Part shown: positions 16,328-25,292 of the stretch, in pieces | How the letters are laid out: each line of letters begins with the position of its first letter | Numbering within the stretch: position 1 is the stretch's first letter | Assembly: GCA_041672465.1 (NCBI GenBank) | Contig: JBAYZO010000005.1 | Coordinates: 6,132 to 70,131 of the forward strand | DNA: 64,000 bases | From: UBA1206 sp041672465 | GTDB lineage: Bacteria; Bacillota; Clostridia; Oscillospirales; CAG-382 | Direction: 5' to 3' | The notes under the pieces: model-generated | What the model saw: only the letters and a program-made list of their open reading frames with translations | The model's database searches: none | Told to the model about the DNA's origin: nothing | Program-made: the position numbers and the translations under genes

Positions 16328-18520
16328 TCAACCCTCAAAATTGCTCCCCGCGGAGGGCAGGCTTGATTTTCTGTACCGGCTTTCTTTTTGAAGAGGCGAG
16401 TTTTGCTTGTCGTATTTTACGGCTGTCAAAACCTTTTGCCCCGCTTTAAGCGACATAGCCGCGACGCCCTGCGAAGTCCGCGTCTGTTTTAGCGAGACGG
16501 CTTTTTCTCTTAGCAAAAGCGCTCTTCCCGCGTCGGAGATAAGCAAAAACTCGTCGCCGGGGGAAACAAAAAAAGCGTTTATAAGCGGCGACCCGTCCCA
16601 GAAAGCGGCTTTTAACTTTTTTCGGTTGGTTTTTGTCTCATAAACCAAAACCGGCAGCTTTACGGCTCTTCCGTTTTCAAAAAACAAGATAAATTCCCCG
16701 CCGAAATCGTTTGTGCAGAACGCCGCGATAACTCTTTCGCCCGGCTCGAAAGCAAGCTTGGCGGGTATAAAGTCGCCCAGCGCGCTGGCTTTTGTGTCGT
16801 CAAAATCGTAAAGCTTTGATTTATAAATCTGGGCGGAGCTTGTGAAAAACAGCGCTTCGGCGCGGTTTGTGGTTTCCTGTGAGAAAAACAGCTCGTCGTT
16901 TTCTTTAAACTTCTGGGTGTCGCTCCCCCGAAGAGAGGCGGCGGTGCATTTTTTAAAATACCCCTCTTTGGATAAAAACACGGTTACCGGGTAATCCTCG
17001 GGCTCGTCCTCCGCGTCCGTCTCGCCGCTGTCATACTCATAAAGGACGGCGGTTTTGCGCGGGGAAGCGTGTTTCGCCTTAATTTCGTCGAGTTGCTTAA
17101 TAATATATTTTCTGATTTTCGCCTCGCTCATTATAAGCGAATACAGCTCGGCGATATCTTTTTCAAGCGCTTTAATCTCTTTGGTTTTTTCAATAATATA
17201 GTCTTTGTTAAGGTTTCTGAGTTTTATATTGGCGATAAACTCCGCCTGCGCCTCGTCGATCGAAAACGCCGCCATAAGGTCGGGGACCACCCTGCCGTCG
17301 TTTTCCGCCCGCCTTATAACCGCAATCGCCTTGTCAATGTCAAGGAGTATTTTCTCAAGCCCCAACAGAAGGTGGAGCTTTTCTTTTTTGCTCCCCCAGT
17401 CATGGGTGAAGACCCTTCTGAGCGACTCAACGCGGAACGCCGACCATTCCTCTATAATTTCGGGTATGCCGAGAGTTTTGGGCGACCCGCCGACAAGCAC
17501 GTTGAAGTTACAGGAAAAAGTGTCCTCCAGCGGAGTTGACTTCATAAGCCTCGCCATAATTTTTTCCGGGGAGGCGGATTTCTTAAGGTCAATGGCAAGC
17601 CTTAGCCCGTTTATGTCTATTTCATCCCTGACATCGGTTATATCCCTGACCTTGCCGTCTTTGGCGAGCTTTACAATGGCGTCTTTTATTTTTTCCACCG
17701 TTGTGGTATAGGGAATTTCGGTAACTTCCACCCTTGAGGCTTGCTTGTCGATGCGGTATTTTGCGCGGAGCTTAAGCGTTCCCTTGCCGGTTTTATATAT
17801 TTCAAGCATTTTTTGCCTGTCGTAAAGCAGCTTCGCCCCGGTAGAAAAATCAGGCGAGATAAGAATTTCAAGCATCTCGTCATCTGTGAGCCTGCCGTTT
17901 TTAAGGTAAAGGGAAGTCAAATCGCAAACTTCCGCTAAGTTAAACGAACAAATATTGCTGGCAAGCCCCACCGCGATTCCCGAGTTGGGCGAAACAAGTA
18001 TATTCGGGAACGCCGTGGGAAGCAGCACCGGCTCGGTCTGGGTGTGGTCGTAGTTGTCTATAAAGTCAACGGCGTCCTTTTCAATTCCGCCGAATATATA
18101 TTCGCAAATTTTATTCAGCCTGACTTCCGTATAGCGCGAGGCGGCGAAAGCCATATCGGAATACTGCTTGCCGAAAATTCCTTTTGACGTGATAAACGGG
18201 TGCAAAAGCGACTCCTTGCCCGTGGTCAGCCTTACAAGGGTTTCATATATCGCCATGTCGCCATGGGGGTTGAGCCGCATGGTCGCCCCCACCACGTTTG
18301 CCGATTTTGTGTTCTGCCCCCCCATAAGCCCCATTTTATACATCGTGTAGAGCAGTTTCCGGTGCGAGGGCTTAAGCCCGTCTATTTCGGGTATTGCCCG
18401 CGCCACGATGCACGACATTGCGTAGGGCATATAGTTGGTTTCCAAAACGTCGGAAATTTCACTGATTTCTATTTCCGCTTCTTTTTGCGGCTTTATATTC
18501 AATTTTCTTTTATGCGCCAT
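16328..18520 (-). CDS. parC: DNA topoisomerase IV subunit A (ParC/GyrA-like)
   Basis: DNA breakage-rejoining subunit of a type IIA topoisomerase. The N-terminus has the YAMSCIVARAIPEIDGLKPSHRKLLY-type block (positions 33-58). Catalytic Tyr lies in AASRYTEVRLN, with TEPVLLPTAFPNILVS and GIAVGLASNICSFNLAEV downstream. A coiled-coil tower and a C-terminal part of about 200 residues follow; the blade repeats of a full beta-pinwheel are weak, so this may be the divergent second type IIA enzyme seen in Clostridia and not the main GyrA. I prefer ATG 18520 to the GTG at 18529. It lies 40 nt downstream of the partner subunit gene. Confidence 0.9.
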   Translation of the reverse strand: MAHKRKLNIKPQKEAEIEISEISDVLETNYMPYAMSCIVARAIPEIDGLKPSHRKLLYTMYKMGLMGGQNTKSANVVGATMRLNPHGDMAIYETLVRLTTGKESLLHPFITSKGIFGKQYSDMAFAASRYTEVRLNKICEYIFGGIEKDAVDFIDNYDHTQTEPVLLPTAFPNILVSPNSGIAVGLASNICSFNLAEVCDLTSLYLKNGRLTDDEMLEILISPDFSTGAKLLYDRQKMLEIYKTGKGTLKLRAKYRIDKQASRVEVTEIPYTTTVEKIKDAIVKLAKDGKVRDITDVRDEIDINGLRLAIDLKKSASPEKIMARLMKSTPLEDTFSCNFNVLVGGSPKTLGIPEIIEEWSAFRVESLRRVFTHDWGSKKEKLHLLLGLEKILLDIDKAIAVIRRAENDGRVVPDLMAAFSIDEAQAEFIANIKLRNLNKDYIIEKTKEIKALEKDIAELYSLIMSEAKIRKYIIKQLDEIKAKHASPRKTAVLYEYDSGETDAEDEPEDYPVTVFLSKEGYFKKCTAASLRGSDTQKFKENDELFFSQETTNRAEALFFTSSAQIYKSKLYDFDDTKASALGDFIPAKLAFEPGERVIAAFCTNDFGGEFILFFENGRAVKLPVLVYETKTNRKKLKAAFWDGSPLINAFFVSPGDEFLLISDAGRALLLREKAVSLKQTRTSQGVAAMSLKAGQKVLTAVKYDKQNSPLQKESRYRKSSLPSAGSNFEG

Positions 18521-18559
18521 AAAAGTCACTTTCTGTTAAAATTATTGGGGCGGCGGGGT

Positions 18560-20539
18560 TTAAATATCGGCCAGCGGCAGATATCTCGCGCCGTGTTTTG
18601 TGATAAATTCCTTTCTCTGCGCCACGTTTTCACCGAGAAGGGTGTCAAACATAAGGCGCGAGGCGCGCTCGTCCTCAAGCGTCACGCGGGTGAGCCGCCT
18701 TGTGGCGGGCGACATTGTGGTTTTGCTCATCATTGCCGGGTCGTTTTCGCCAAGCCCCTTTGAGCGCAGCAATGTGTATTTTTCGCCCTTAAGGCGGTTT
18801 ATCACGCTTGCTTTTTCTTTTTCGTCATAGGCGAAATAGCTCTCGTTCTTTGTTCTGATCTCATAAAGCGGGGTTTGCGCGATATAAACAAGCCCCTCGC
18901 GGATAAGCGACGGAAGCAGCCTGAAAAGCATGGTGAGGATAAGCGCCCGTATGTGGTAGCCGTCCTCGTCGGCGTCGGTGCAGATGATGATTTTGCTCCA
19001 GCGAAGCGCCGGGCGGTTGTAGGTCTTTGTTACCCTGCCGGCTTTCCCCCCCATTTCAATTCCGCAGCCGATAACCTTAATGAGGTCGGTTATAATATCA
19101 TTGGCGAGAATTTTGTCATATGTCGCCTTTAGGCAGTTAAAAGTCTTTCCCCGCACGGGGATAATAGCCTGAAATTCGGCGCTTCTCGCCAGTTTGCAGC
19201 TTGACAGCGCGGAATCGCCCTCGACAATATAAAGCTCGCACTTGTTTTTGTCTTTGAGCCGGCAGTTGACAAACTTGTCCACCGTATTGTTAAGGTCAAG
19301 CGATGAGGTGAGCTGCTTTTTAACGTTTTTTCTAATGCTTTCGCTCTCCTCGCGGGAACGCTTGTTGACCAGCACCTGCGAAGTTATCCTTTCGGCCGAC
19401 TGAGGGTTTTCCAAAAAGTAAACCTCAAGCGAATGCTTTAAAAATTCCGTCATCGCCTCGGCTATAAAGGGGTTGTTGACCGCTTTTTTTGTCTGATTTG
19501 CGTATGACGCTTGGGTTGAGAAGGTGTTTGACACAAAAACCAAGCAGTCCTCAATGTCCGAAAAAGTAATTTTGGTCTCTTTTGCCTTGTATTTTCCGTT
19601 TGACCTTAGATATCTGTCGATAACCCCGGTAAACGACGATTTGAGCGATTTTTCCGGCGAGCCGCCGTGTTCCAAAAACGAGGCGTTGTGATAATACTCA
19701 ATCATCGGCGTCTCGTTTGAAAAGCAAAAAGCAAAGTTTATCTTAAGCTTGTAGTCTTCTTTGTCCGCCCTGTCGCGTCCCTCCCGCTCGGCGGAGTAAA
19801 AAACCGGCTCCGTCAGGTAGTTTTCCCCCACTGTCTCGCGTATATAGTCCGAAATGCCGTTTGGGTAAAGGTATTCGGACGAGTCAAAACCGCCGTCCTC
19901 GCGCTCGAACAAAAGTTTCAGCACAAGCCCTTCGTTGACCACCGCTTGTTTTTTCAGCGTGGTATGGAAATACTCTTTTGATATGTCAACGTCCGTAAAA
20001 ACCTCAAGGTCGGGTTTCCAAGCCACGACAGTGCCGGTTTTATTTTTAGGGCAGGGTTCGCTTAGAAGTTCTGTGACCGCTTTCCCTTTGCGGAAAGAAA
20101 TTGAGTACTTTACCCCTTTTGAATAGGCGGTGACATCCATATATTCGGACGCGTACTGGGTGGCGCAGGCGCCGAGCCCGTTAAGCCCGAGCGAAAACTC
20201 ATATGCCCCGCCCGAAGTGTTGTGGTATTTGCCGCCGGCGTAGAGTTCGCAGTAGACGAGTTCCCAGTTGTAGCGCCCCTCTTTTTCGTTCCAGTCAAGG
20301 GGAACCCCCCGGCCGAAATCCTCCACCAAAAGCGATTTATCTCTTTTAACCGTTACGTTTATCTGTTTCCCGAAGCCCTCTCTGTATTCGTCTATTGAGT
20401 TTGACAAAATTTCAAAAAAAGAGTGCTCGCAACCCTCAATTCCGTCCGAGCCGAAAATAACCGCGGGACGTTTTCTGACGCGGTCTTCGCCTTTTAAAGA
20501 GGATATGCTCTGTTCGTTGTATTCCTGTTTCTTTGCCAC
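18560..20539 (-). CDS. parE: DNA topoisomerase IV subunit B (ParE/GyrB-like)
   Basis: ATPase/TOPRIM subunit of the type IIA topoisomerase, 659 residues. The GHKL ATPase has EILSNSIDEYREGFG, VEDFGRGVPLDW and LGLNGLGACATQYAS. The transducer ends with VNKRSREE, and the TOPRIM domain shows EGDSALSSCKLAR and the metal triad in DADEDGYHIRALILT. The ending KGLGENDPAMMSKTTM matches the GyrB/ParE tail. TOPRIM differs from the usual EGDSAGGSAK and PLRGKILN (here PVRGKTFN), marking a divergent paralogue. The GTG start at 20539 is supported by GGAGG 5 nt upstream. It pairs with parC. Confidence 0.92.
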   Translation of the reverse strand: MAKKQEYNEQSISSLKGEDRVRKRPAVIFGSDGIEGCEHSFFEILSNSIDEYREGFGKQINVTVKRDKSLLVEDFGRGVPLDWNEKEGRYNWELVYCELYAGGKYHNTSGGAYEFSLGLNGLGACATQYASEYMDVTAYSKGVKYSISFRKGKAVTELLSEPCPKNKTGTVVAWKPDLEVFTDVDISKEYFHTTLKKQAVVNEGLVLKLLFEREDGGFDSSEYLYPNGISDYIRETVGENYLTEPVFYSAEREGRDRADKEDYKLKINFAFCFSNETPMIEYYHNASFLEHGGSPEKSLKSSFTGVIDRYLRSNGKYKAKETKITFSDIEDCLVFVSNTFSTQASYANQTKKAVNNPFIAEAMTEFLKHSLEVYFLENPQSAERITSQVLVNKRSREESESIRKNVKKQLTSSLDLNNTVDKFVNCRLKDKNKCELYIVEGDSALSSCKLARSAEFQAIIPVRGKTFNCLKATYDKILANDIITDLIKVIGCGIEMGGKAGRVTKTYNRPALRWSKIIICTDADEDGYHIRALILTMLFRLLPSLIREGLVYIAQTPLYEIRTKNESYFAYDEKEKASVINRLKGEKYTLLRSKGLGENDPAMMSKTTMSPATRRLTRVTLEDERASRLMFDTLLGENVAQRKEFITKHGARYLPLADI

Positions 20540-20577
20540 TCTTTCCTCCGTAATTTCTTTTGATTTGCCGATTTGCT

Positions 20578-21576
20578 TTATTTGTAAAACCCAACTTTTT
20601 TAAACACCTTATCGACAGTTCTGACGGCGATTTCCGAGGCGGCCTCCCTCCCCCGCTTTAACACCCCGTCGAGATAAGCCTTGTCATTCATAAGTTTCAG
20701 GGCCTTTTCGCGAATTGGGCGGAGGGTCTCAATCACCGCTTCCCCCACGCTCAGCTTAAACTCGCCGTACCCCTTGCCGGAAAATTCCGATTCAATTTCG
20801 TCAAAGCTCTTCCCCGCGCAGGACGAATAAATTGTCATAAGGTTTGAAATGCCTTTTTTGTTTTGGGCGTCGTAATACACGCCCGAGCCGCTGTCGGTGA
20901 CCGCTTTTTTAAATTTAGAAGCAATAATGTCGGGCGAGTCAAGGAGCTGAACGCTCCCCGCGCTGTCCTCCGATTTGCTCATCTTGTTAAGGGGGTTGGC
21001 AAGGCTCATTATCCTTGCCCCCACTTTTGGGATAAAAGGTTCGGGGATGGTGAAAACCTCGCCGTAAAGCGAATTAAAGCGGGAAGCTATATCCCGGCAG
21101 ATTTCCACATGCTGTTTTTGGTCGCCGCCGACGGGAACGAGATCGGCGTTATATATAAGGATATCTGCCGCCATAAGCACCGGGTAAGTGTAAAGCCCGG
21201 CGTTGAGGTTTTCTTCTTTCTTGGCGGCTTTGTCTTTAAACTGGGTCATTCTGCTGAGCTCACCCATCATGGTATAGCAGTTCAGCACCCAGCAGAGCTG
21301 CGCGTGGGAAGGCACCTGACTTTGAAGAAACAAAATGTTTTTTTCCGGGTCAAGCCCGCAGGCGATATATAAAGCGAGCTGTTCGGTTGTGCGTCGTCTG
21401 AGACACGCCGGGTCGTGCCTTATGGTTATCGAGTGAAGGTCGGCGAGCATATAAAGGCAGTCGTATTCCCCGCTGAGCTCCACCCAGTTTTTAACCGCCC
21501 CGATATACGAGCCGAGCGTCAGCTCCCCCGTGGGCTTTATCCCCGAAAGGATACGGGGTTTTGAGTTTTTTGACAT
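20578..21576 (-). CDS. trpS: Tryptophanyl-tRNA synthetase
   Basis: Class I aminoacyl-tRNA synthetase that charges tRNA-Trp, 332 residues as usual. The HIGH-equivalent region is SGIKPTGELTLGSYIGAV near the N-terminus, the KMSKS loop is NPLNKMSKSED, and PVGGDQKQHVEICRDIA and the Trp-binding MLADLHSIT are present. It has its own promoter at 21687-21715. The leader of about 100 nt shows no T-box specifier or GGTGGNACCGCG element, so regulation by tRNA-dependent attenuation is unlikely. Confidence 0.96.
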   Translation of the reverse strand: MSKNSKPRILSGIKPTGELTLGSYIGAVKNWVELSGEYDCLYMLADLHSITIRHDPACLRRRTTEQLALYIACGLDPEKNILFLQSQVPSHAQLCWVLNCYTMMGELSRMTQFKDKAAKKEENLNAGLYTYPVLMAADILIYNADLVPVGGDQKQHVEICRDIASRFNSLYGEVFTIPEPFIPKVGARIMSLANPLNKMSKSEDSAGSVQLLDSPDIIASKFKKAVTDSGSGVYYDAQNKKGISNLMTIYSSCAGKSFDEIESEFSGKGYGEFKLSVGEAVIETLRPIREKALKLMNDKAYLDGVLKRGREAASEIAVRTVDKVFKKVGFYK

Positions 21577-21686
21577 AACACCACCAAAAATAATAATTAA
21601 AAAGTTATAAATAAGCGACTTAAATAAACACAGGCTTTGTCTTTATACAAAATGTTGTGTTTTTAAGTATATATACGCTTATAGTT

Positions 21687-21715
21687 ATTGTAACATACAT
21701 TTTCCTGTTTTTCAA
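21687..21715 (-). promoter_or_regulatory. Promoter of trpS (start of the leftward housekeeping run)
   Basis: Minus-strand -35 TTGAAA (21710-21715) and -10 TACAAT (21687-21692), spacing 17 bp. Confidence 0.65.
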
Positions 21716-21735
21716 TAAAAATTTCGGTAAAAGGA

Positions 21736-21764
21736 TTTACAATTTATTTTTTATGGATTATAAT
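21736..21764 (+). promoter_or_regulatory. Promoter of pduL
   Basis: -35 TTTACA (21736-21741) and perfect -10 TATAAT (21759-21764), spacing 17 bp. It is back to back with the trpS promoter, with the two -35 boxes only 20 bp apart, so the promoters may influence one another. Confidence 0.75.
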
Positions 21765-21807
21765 GATATGTCATAAAAAAGCACTAAACTAAGAAAGGAA
21801 TATAAAC

Positions 21808-22380
21808 ATGTCAAAAATCCTCGTGGAGACCTCCGCGCGGCACGTTCACGTCACTCGCGAAACTCTTGATTTACTGTTTGGCAAAGGCTACGCTTTATGT
21901 GAGAAAAAAAGGCTTTTGCAGCCCGGTCAATTCGCGTCAGAAGAAAAGGTTGATGTAGTGGGTCCGAAAGGAACCATAAAAGGAGTAACTATCATAGGCC
22001 CGGAAAGAACAGCAAACCAAGTTGAGGTCTCGCTCACGGACGCCAGAGTTTTGGGCGTCACCCCCCCGGTGCGGGAATCCGGCGACACAAAGGGGTCTTC
22101 CCCGATAAAGCTTGTCGGCCCGTACGGCGAGGCGGACCTTCCCGAAGGCTGTATCGCGGCGAAGAGGCATATTCACCTAAGCCCCGCCGACGCCGAAAAA
22201 TTTGGTCTTAAATGCGGGCAGATTGTCTCGGTAAAGATTTCCGAAACCCCGCGCCCCCTTATCTTTTGCGACGTGGTGGTGAGAATGGACGAAAACTTCG
22301 CCCCCGCGATGCATATAGACACCGACGAGTCAAACGCCGCCTACGCGCACGGCAAAGTATATGGTGAGATAATCGTCTGA
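21808..22380 (+). CDS. pduL: PduL-type phosphate acyltransferase (phosphotransacylase)
   Basis: Zinc enzyme that interconverts acyl-CoA and acyl-phosphate (acetyl or propionyl), unrelated to Pta. 190 residues with the paired PduL signatures: SARHVHVTRETLDLLFG near the N-terminus (His zinc ligands), the Arg-bearing CIAAKRHIHLSP in the second barrel and MHIDTDESNAA near the end. No encapsulation peptide or other microcompartment genes are visible, so it probably acts as the housekeeping phosphotransacetylase and would work with an acetate kinase elsewhere. SD GAAAGGA. Confidence 0.92.
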   Translation: MSKILVETSARHVHVTRETLDLLFGKGYALCEKKRLLQPGQFASEEKVDVVGPKGTIKGVTIIGPERTANQVEVSLTDARVLGVTPPVRESGDTKGSSPIKLVGPYGEADLPEGCIAAKRHIHLSPADAEKFGLKCGQIVSVKISETPRPLIFCDVVVRMDENFAPAMHIDTDESNAAYAHGKVYGEIIV

Positions 22381-22610
22381 TTAACCTCCCGCTTTGCGGG
22401 GTTCGCGGGCATAAAAACTGTTTTGGTAAACAAAAACAATATTTACTGTATGCAAACACATATATTAATATATAATTATAACTCAAACGGCGTGCGCTGA
22501 CCCGCGCGCTTAGTTTTGTTTTTATTTTTGTTTTTTCGGTAAACCAAAACTTTTCCCGGTTTTTATTATTTTAAACTAAAACATTAAAACATAATCGAAA
22601 GGAGCAAACT

Positions 22611-23306
22611 ATGTCCGATTTTTCAAAGGAAGTCGAACAAATGTGTTGTGTACGACAAGGCCCGAACCACGGCCCCTCGCCGCTGCCGGAGGAGGGAAAA
22701 TGGGTTAAGGCAAGGCAGATTTCCGATATTTCCGCCTATACAAACGGGGTGGGGCGCTGCGCGCCTCAGCAGGGCGCCTGCAAGCTTTCCCTCAACGTAA
22801 AAAACGGGATAATAGAAGAAGCGCTTGTCGAAACCATCGGCTGTTCGGGCATGACCCACTCGGCGGCAATGGCGGCCGAAATTCTCCCGGGGAAGACAAT
22901 TCTTGAGGCGCTCAACACCGATTTGGTGTGCGACGCCATTAACACCGCGATGAGGGAAACGTTTCTTCAAATCGCCTACGGGCGCTCTCAGTCGGCGTTT
23001 TCGGAGGGCGGCCTTGTCATCGGCACCGGAATTGAAGACCTCGGAAAAGGCCAGCGCTCAATGGTCGGCACCATGTACGGCACAAAGGCAAAGGGGGTAA
23101 GGTACCTTGAGATGACCGAGGGTTTCTGCACCAAAATGGCGCTTAACGAAGACGGTCAGGTTATAGGCTACGAATATGTGTCGCTCGGGAAGATGACGGA
23201 CCTTATTAAAAAAGGCGTTGAGCCAAACGAAGCCTACGAAAAGTCCAAAGGCACTTACGGCTGCTTTTCCGACGGCGTAAAATTCATAGACCCGAGAACG
23301 GAATAA
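22611..23306 (+). CDS. Iron-sulfur cluster assembly scaffold-like protein (NifU-N related)
   Basis: 231-residue protein of the family that always seems to travel with GGGtGRT proteins. It shows a NifU/IscU-like stretch: LSLNVKNGIIEEALVETIGCSGMTHSAA (positions 59-86), then INTAMRETFLQIAYGRSQ. Cysteines lie at CC (12-13), GRC and GAC (near 49 and 57), the GCSG loop and two further positions; the three canonical IscU cysteines are only partly recognisable. SD AGGAG. The gene for its partner starts 20 nt downstream, so they form an operon. The biochemical role is not established. Confidence 0.83.
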   Translation: MSDFSKEVEQMCCVRQGPNHGPSPLPEEGKWVKARQISDISAYTNGVGRCAPQQGACKLSLNVKNGIIEEALVETIGCSGMTHSAAMAAEILPGKTILEALNTDLVCDAINTAMRETFLQIAYGRSQSAFSEGGLVIGTGIEDLGKGQRSMVGTMYGTKAKGVRYLEMTEGFCTKMALNEDGQVIGYEYVSLGKMTDLIKKGVEPNEAYEKSKGTYGCFSDGVKFIDPRTE

Positions 23307-23326
23307 CAGGAAAGGACAGTCATAAC

Positions 23327-24325
23327 ATGGCAAAATTTGAAGGATACGAAAGACGCGAGTCAAAAATATTGGGTACTCTCAAAGAATACGGCATTATGTC
23401 AATCGATGAGTGCAAACAAATTACCCAAAGCATAGGCGTGGACATCGATTCCATCGTCCGCTCAACCCAGCCGATTTGTTTTGAGAACGCCGTTTGGGCG
23501 TACACGGCGGGCGCCGCTATCGCAATAAAATCCGGCGACAAAAAAGCCGCCGCCATCGCCGCCTCGATCGGCTTGGGACTTCAGGCGTTCTGCATACCCG
23601 GCTCGGTAGCCGAAAACCGCAAGGTCGGCTTAGGGCACGGAAACCTCGGGAAAATGCTTTTGTCGGACGAAACCGAATGCTTTTGCTTTCTCGCGGGGCA
23701 CGAATCGTTCGCGGCGGCCGAGGGGGCGATAAAAATAGCGCTCAACGCCAACAAAGTCAGAAAAACCCCGCTGCGGGTGATTTTAAACGGGCTCGGCAAG
23801 GACGCGGCGTTTATCATAGCAAGGATAAACGGCTTTACATATGTCAAAACAGAGTTTGACAACAACGCCGAAACCATTGAAGTGGTGTCGAGAACTTCGT
23901 TTTCAAAAGGCGAGAGAGCGGCCATAAACTGCTACGGCGCGGACAACGTGCCGGAGGGAGTGGCTATTATGAAGCTTGAAAAGGTAAGCGTATCTATAAC
24001 CGGCAACTCCACAAACCCCACAAGGTTCCAGCACCCCGTCGCGGGGGTCTACAAGAAATGGTGCGTGGAAAACGGCGTCAACTTTTTCTCGGTGGCGTCG
24101 GGCGGCGGGACAGGCCGAACGCTCCACCCCGACAACATGGCGGCGGGCCCGGCGTCGTACGGAATGACGGACACAATGGGAAGAATGCACTCGGACGCTC
24201 AGTTCGCGGGCTCGTCTTCGGTTCCCGCCCATGTGGAAATGATGGGGCTTATCGGAATGGGGAACAACCCCATGGTCGGGGCGACCGTCGCGGTCGCCGT
24301 GGCGCTTGAAGTAGCTTTGAGATAG
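23327..24325 (+). CDS. GGGtGRT protein (function unknown)
   Basis: 332 residues, named for the exact motif SGGGTGRTLHPDN seen near residue 265. The sequence is highly regular: an N-terminal helix bundle, AWAYTAGAAIAIKSGDKKAAA, a Gly-rich GLGHGNLGKML segment, PLRVILNGLGKDAAFIIARING and a C-terminal ALEVALR. SD AGGAAAGGACAG precedes the ATG. It is paired with the scaffold-like gene immediately upstream and followed by a strong terminator, so the pair (possibly with pduL upstream) is a unit. No enzymatic activity can be deduced; an Fe-S-related function is inferred only from its partner. Confidence 0.88.
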   Translation: MAKFEGYERRESKILGTLKEYGIMSIDECKQITQSIGVDIDSIVRSTQPICFENAVWAYTAGAAIAIKSGDKKAAAIAASIGLGLQAFCIPGSVAENRKVGLGHGNLGKMLLSDETECFCFLAGHESFAAAEGAIKIALNANKVRKTPLRVILNGLGKDAAFIIARINGFTYVKTEFDNNAETIEVVSRTSFSKGERAAINCYGADNVPEGVAIMKLEKVSVSITGNSTNPTRFQHPVAGVYKKWCVENGVNFFSVASGGGTGRTLHPDNMAAGPASYGMTDTMGRMHSDAQFAGSSSVPAHVEMMGLIGMGNNPMVGATVAVAVALEVALR

Positions 24326-24334
24326 TAAACGTTT

Positions 24335-24370
24335 AAACCGGGGTCATTTTAAAAACTGACCCCGGTTTTT
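24335..24370 (+). terminator. Rho-independent terminator after the GGGtGRT gene
   Basis: 12-bp stem AAACCGGGGTCA/TGACCCCGGTTT (24335-24346, 24357-24368) with a 10-nt loop and a trailing T run. Confidence 0.9.
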
Positions 24371-24390
24371 AGAACGCGGGAGGGTTTGTT

Positions 24391-25230
24391 ATGGCGGCGG
24401 CAATTAAAAGAAAGGCCGGGCTTTCGATAGGCGGAGATTTATCGCGGGAAAACCTCAAAAAACTGAAAAGCGCCGGGTTCGGGGCGGTCGAGGTTAAGTT
24501 TATCGATGAGGACAGGGATAAAATAAACTGGAAATCGCTTTCCTCAGGTGCGAGAGAGGCGGGGATTCTTCTCTGGTCGTTTCACCTTCCCTTTTTGCCC
24601 TTTTCAAGGCTTGACATTTCGTCGCTTGACGGGGATATCAGAAAAAACACGCTTTGCTTTCTCGGCGAGCTTATAAAGCGCGCGGGGGACGCGGGGATAA
24701 AAAACATGGTCATTCACCCCAGCGGAGAGCCTATCCCTGACAACGACCGGGGTGAAAAACTTAAGTTCGCCAAAGAGACGTTGTTCACCCTTGCCGGGGA
24801 AGCAAGCGGGGCGGGAGGAGTGTTGTGCGTTGAAAACCTGCCCAGAACCTGCCTTGGGAAAAACATAGAGGAAATTTTAGACCTTGTCTCCGTAACCGAC
24901 AAGCTCAGGGTTTGCTTTGACACAAATCATTTGCTTGGGGAGGGTAATACAATCCAAAGTTTTCTGCCGCGAGTTTCGGATAAACTTCAAACGATTCATG
25001 TCTCCGACTATGACTTTATTAACGAGCGCCACTGGCTGCCGGGCGAGGGAAAAATCGACTGGGCGGGCTTTATGGATATGCTTGACGAGGTTCGCTATTC
25101 CAACCCGTTTATCTATGAAGTGGGGTATGAGAGCCTAACAAGAAACAGACCCCGCCCCCTTGAGAACGCCGACTTTATAAAAAACTTCGCCGAGCTTTGC
25201 CAAAGGGTAAAACCGAGTGTAATCGAATAG
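24391..25230 (+). CDS. Sugar phosphate isomerase/epimerase (xylose isomerase-like TIM barrel)
   Basis: 279-residue cytosolic protein of the AP endonuclease 2/xylose isomerase fold. TIM-barrel strand ends carry the expected metal ligands: LLWSFHLPF, NMVIHPSGEP, LCVENLPRT (Glu), VCFDTNHLLGEG (Asp, His), IHVSDYDFINERHWLPGEGKID (positions 205-226; His and Asp) and a last YEVGYES (Glu). This layout fits divalent-metal-dependent isomerases or epimerases of unknown sugar substrate. SD GGGAGGG. It stands between two terminators, so it is probably monocistronic. Confidence 0.85.
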   Translation: MAAAIKRKAGLSIGGDLSRENLKKLKSAGFGAVEVKFIDEDRDKINWKSLSSGAREAGILLWSFHLPFLPFSRLDISSLDGDIRKNTLCFLGELIKRAGDAGIKNMVIHPSGEPIPDNDRGEKLKFAKETLFTLAGEASGAGGVLCVENLPRTCLGKNIEEILDLVSVTDKLRVCFDTNHLLGEGNTIQSFLPRVSDKLQTIHVSDYDFINERHWLPGEGKIDWAGFMDMLDEVRYSNPFIYEVGYESLTRNRPRPLENADFIKNFAELCQRVKPSVIE

Positions 25231-25256
25231 CCTTTATAACCAACCCTTGTTAAAAA

Positions 25257-25282
25257 CCGCCCCTTTTGGGGCGGCTTTTTTT
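25257..25282. terminator. Bidirectional terminator
   Basis: Stem CCGCCCC/GGGGCGG with TTTT loop (25257-25274), a T run on the right and an A run on the left. It serves the isomerase gene (+) and the convergent DUF4434 lipoprotein gene (-). Confidence 0.9.
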
Positions 25283-25292
25283 GAGCCTCATT

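Noticed and set aside
21577..21807. T-box leader for trpS
   Set aside because: No GGTGGNACCGCG-type element or specifier hairpin; the gap is filled by two divergent promoters.
21577..21807. Replication origin at the change of gene direction
   Set aside because: No cluster of DnaA boxes, and dnaA/dnaN are not nearby; the AT-rich stretch is explained by two promoters.
22381..22610. Riboswitch upstream of the Fe-S scaffold-like gene
   Set aside because: Only weak imperfect hairpins and AT-rich sequence; no conserved aptamer core recognised.
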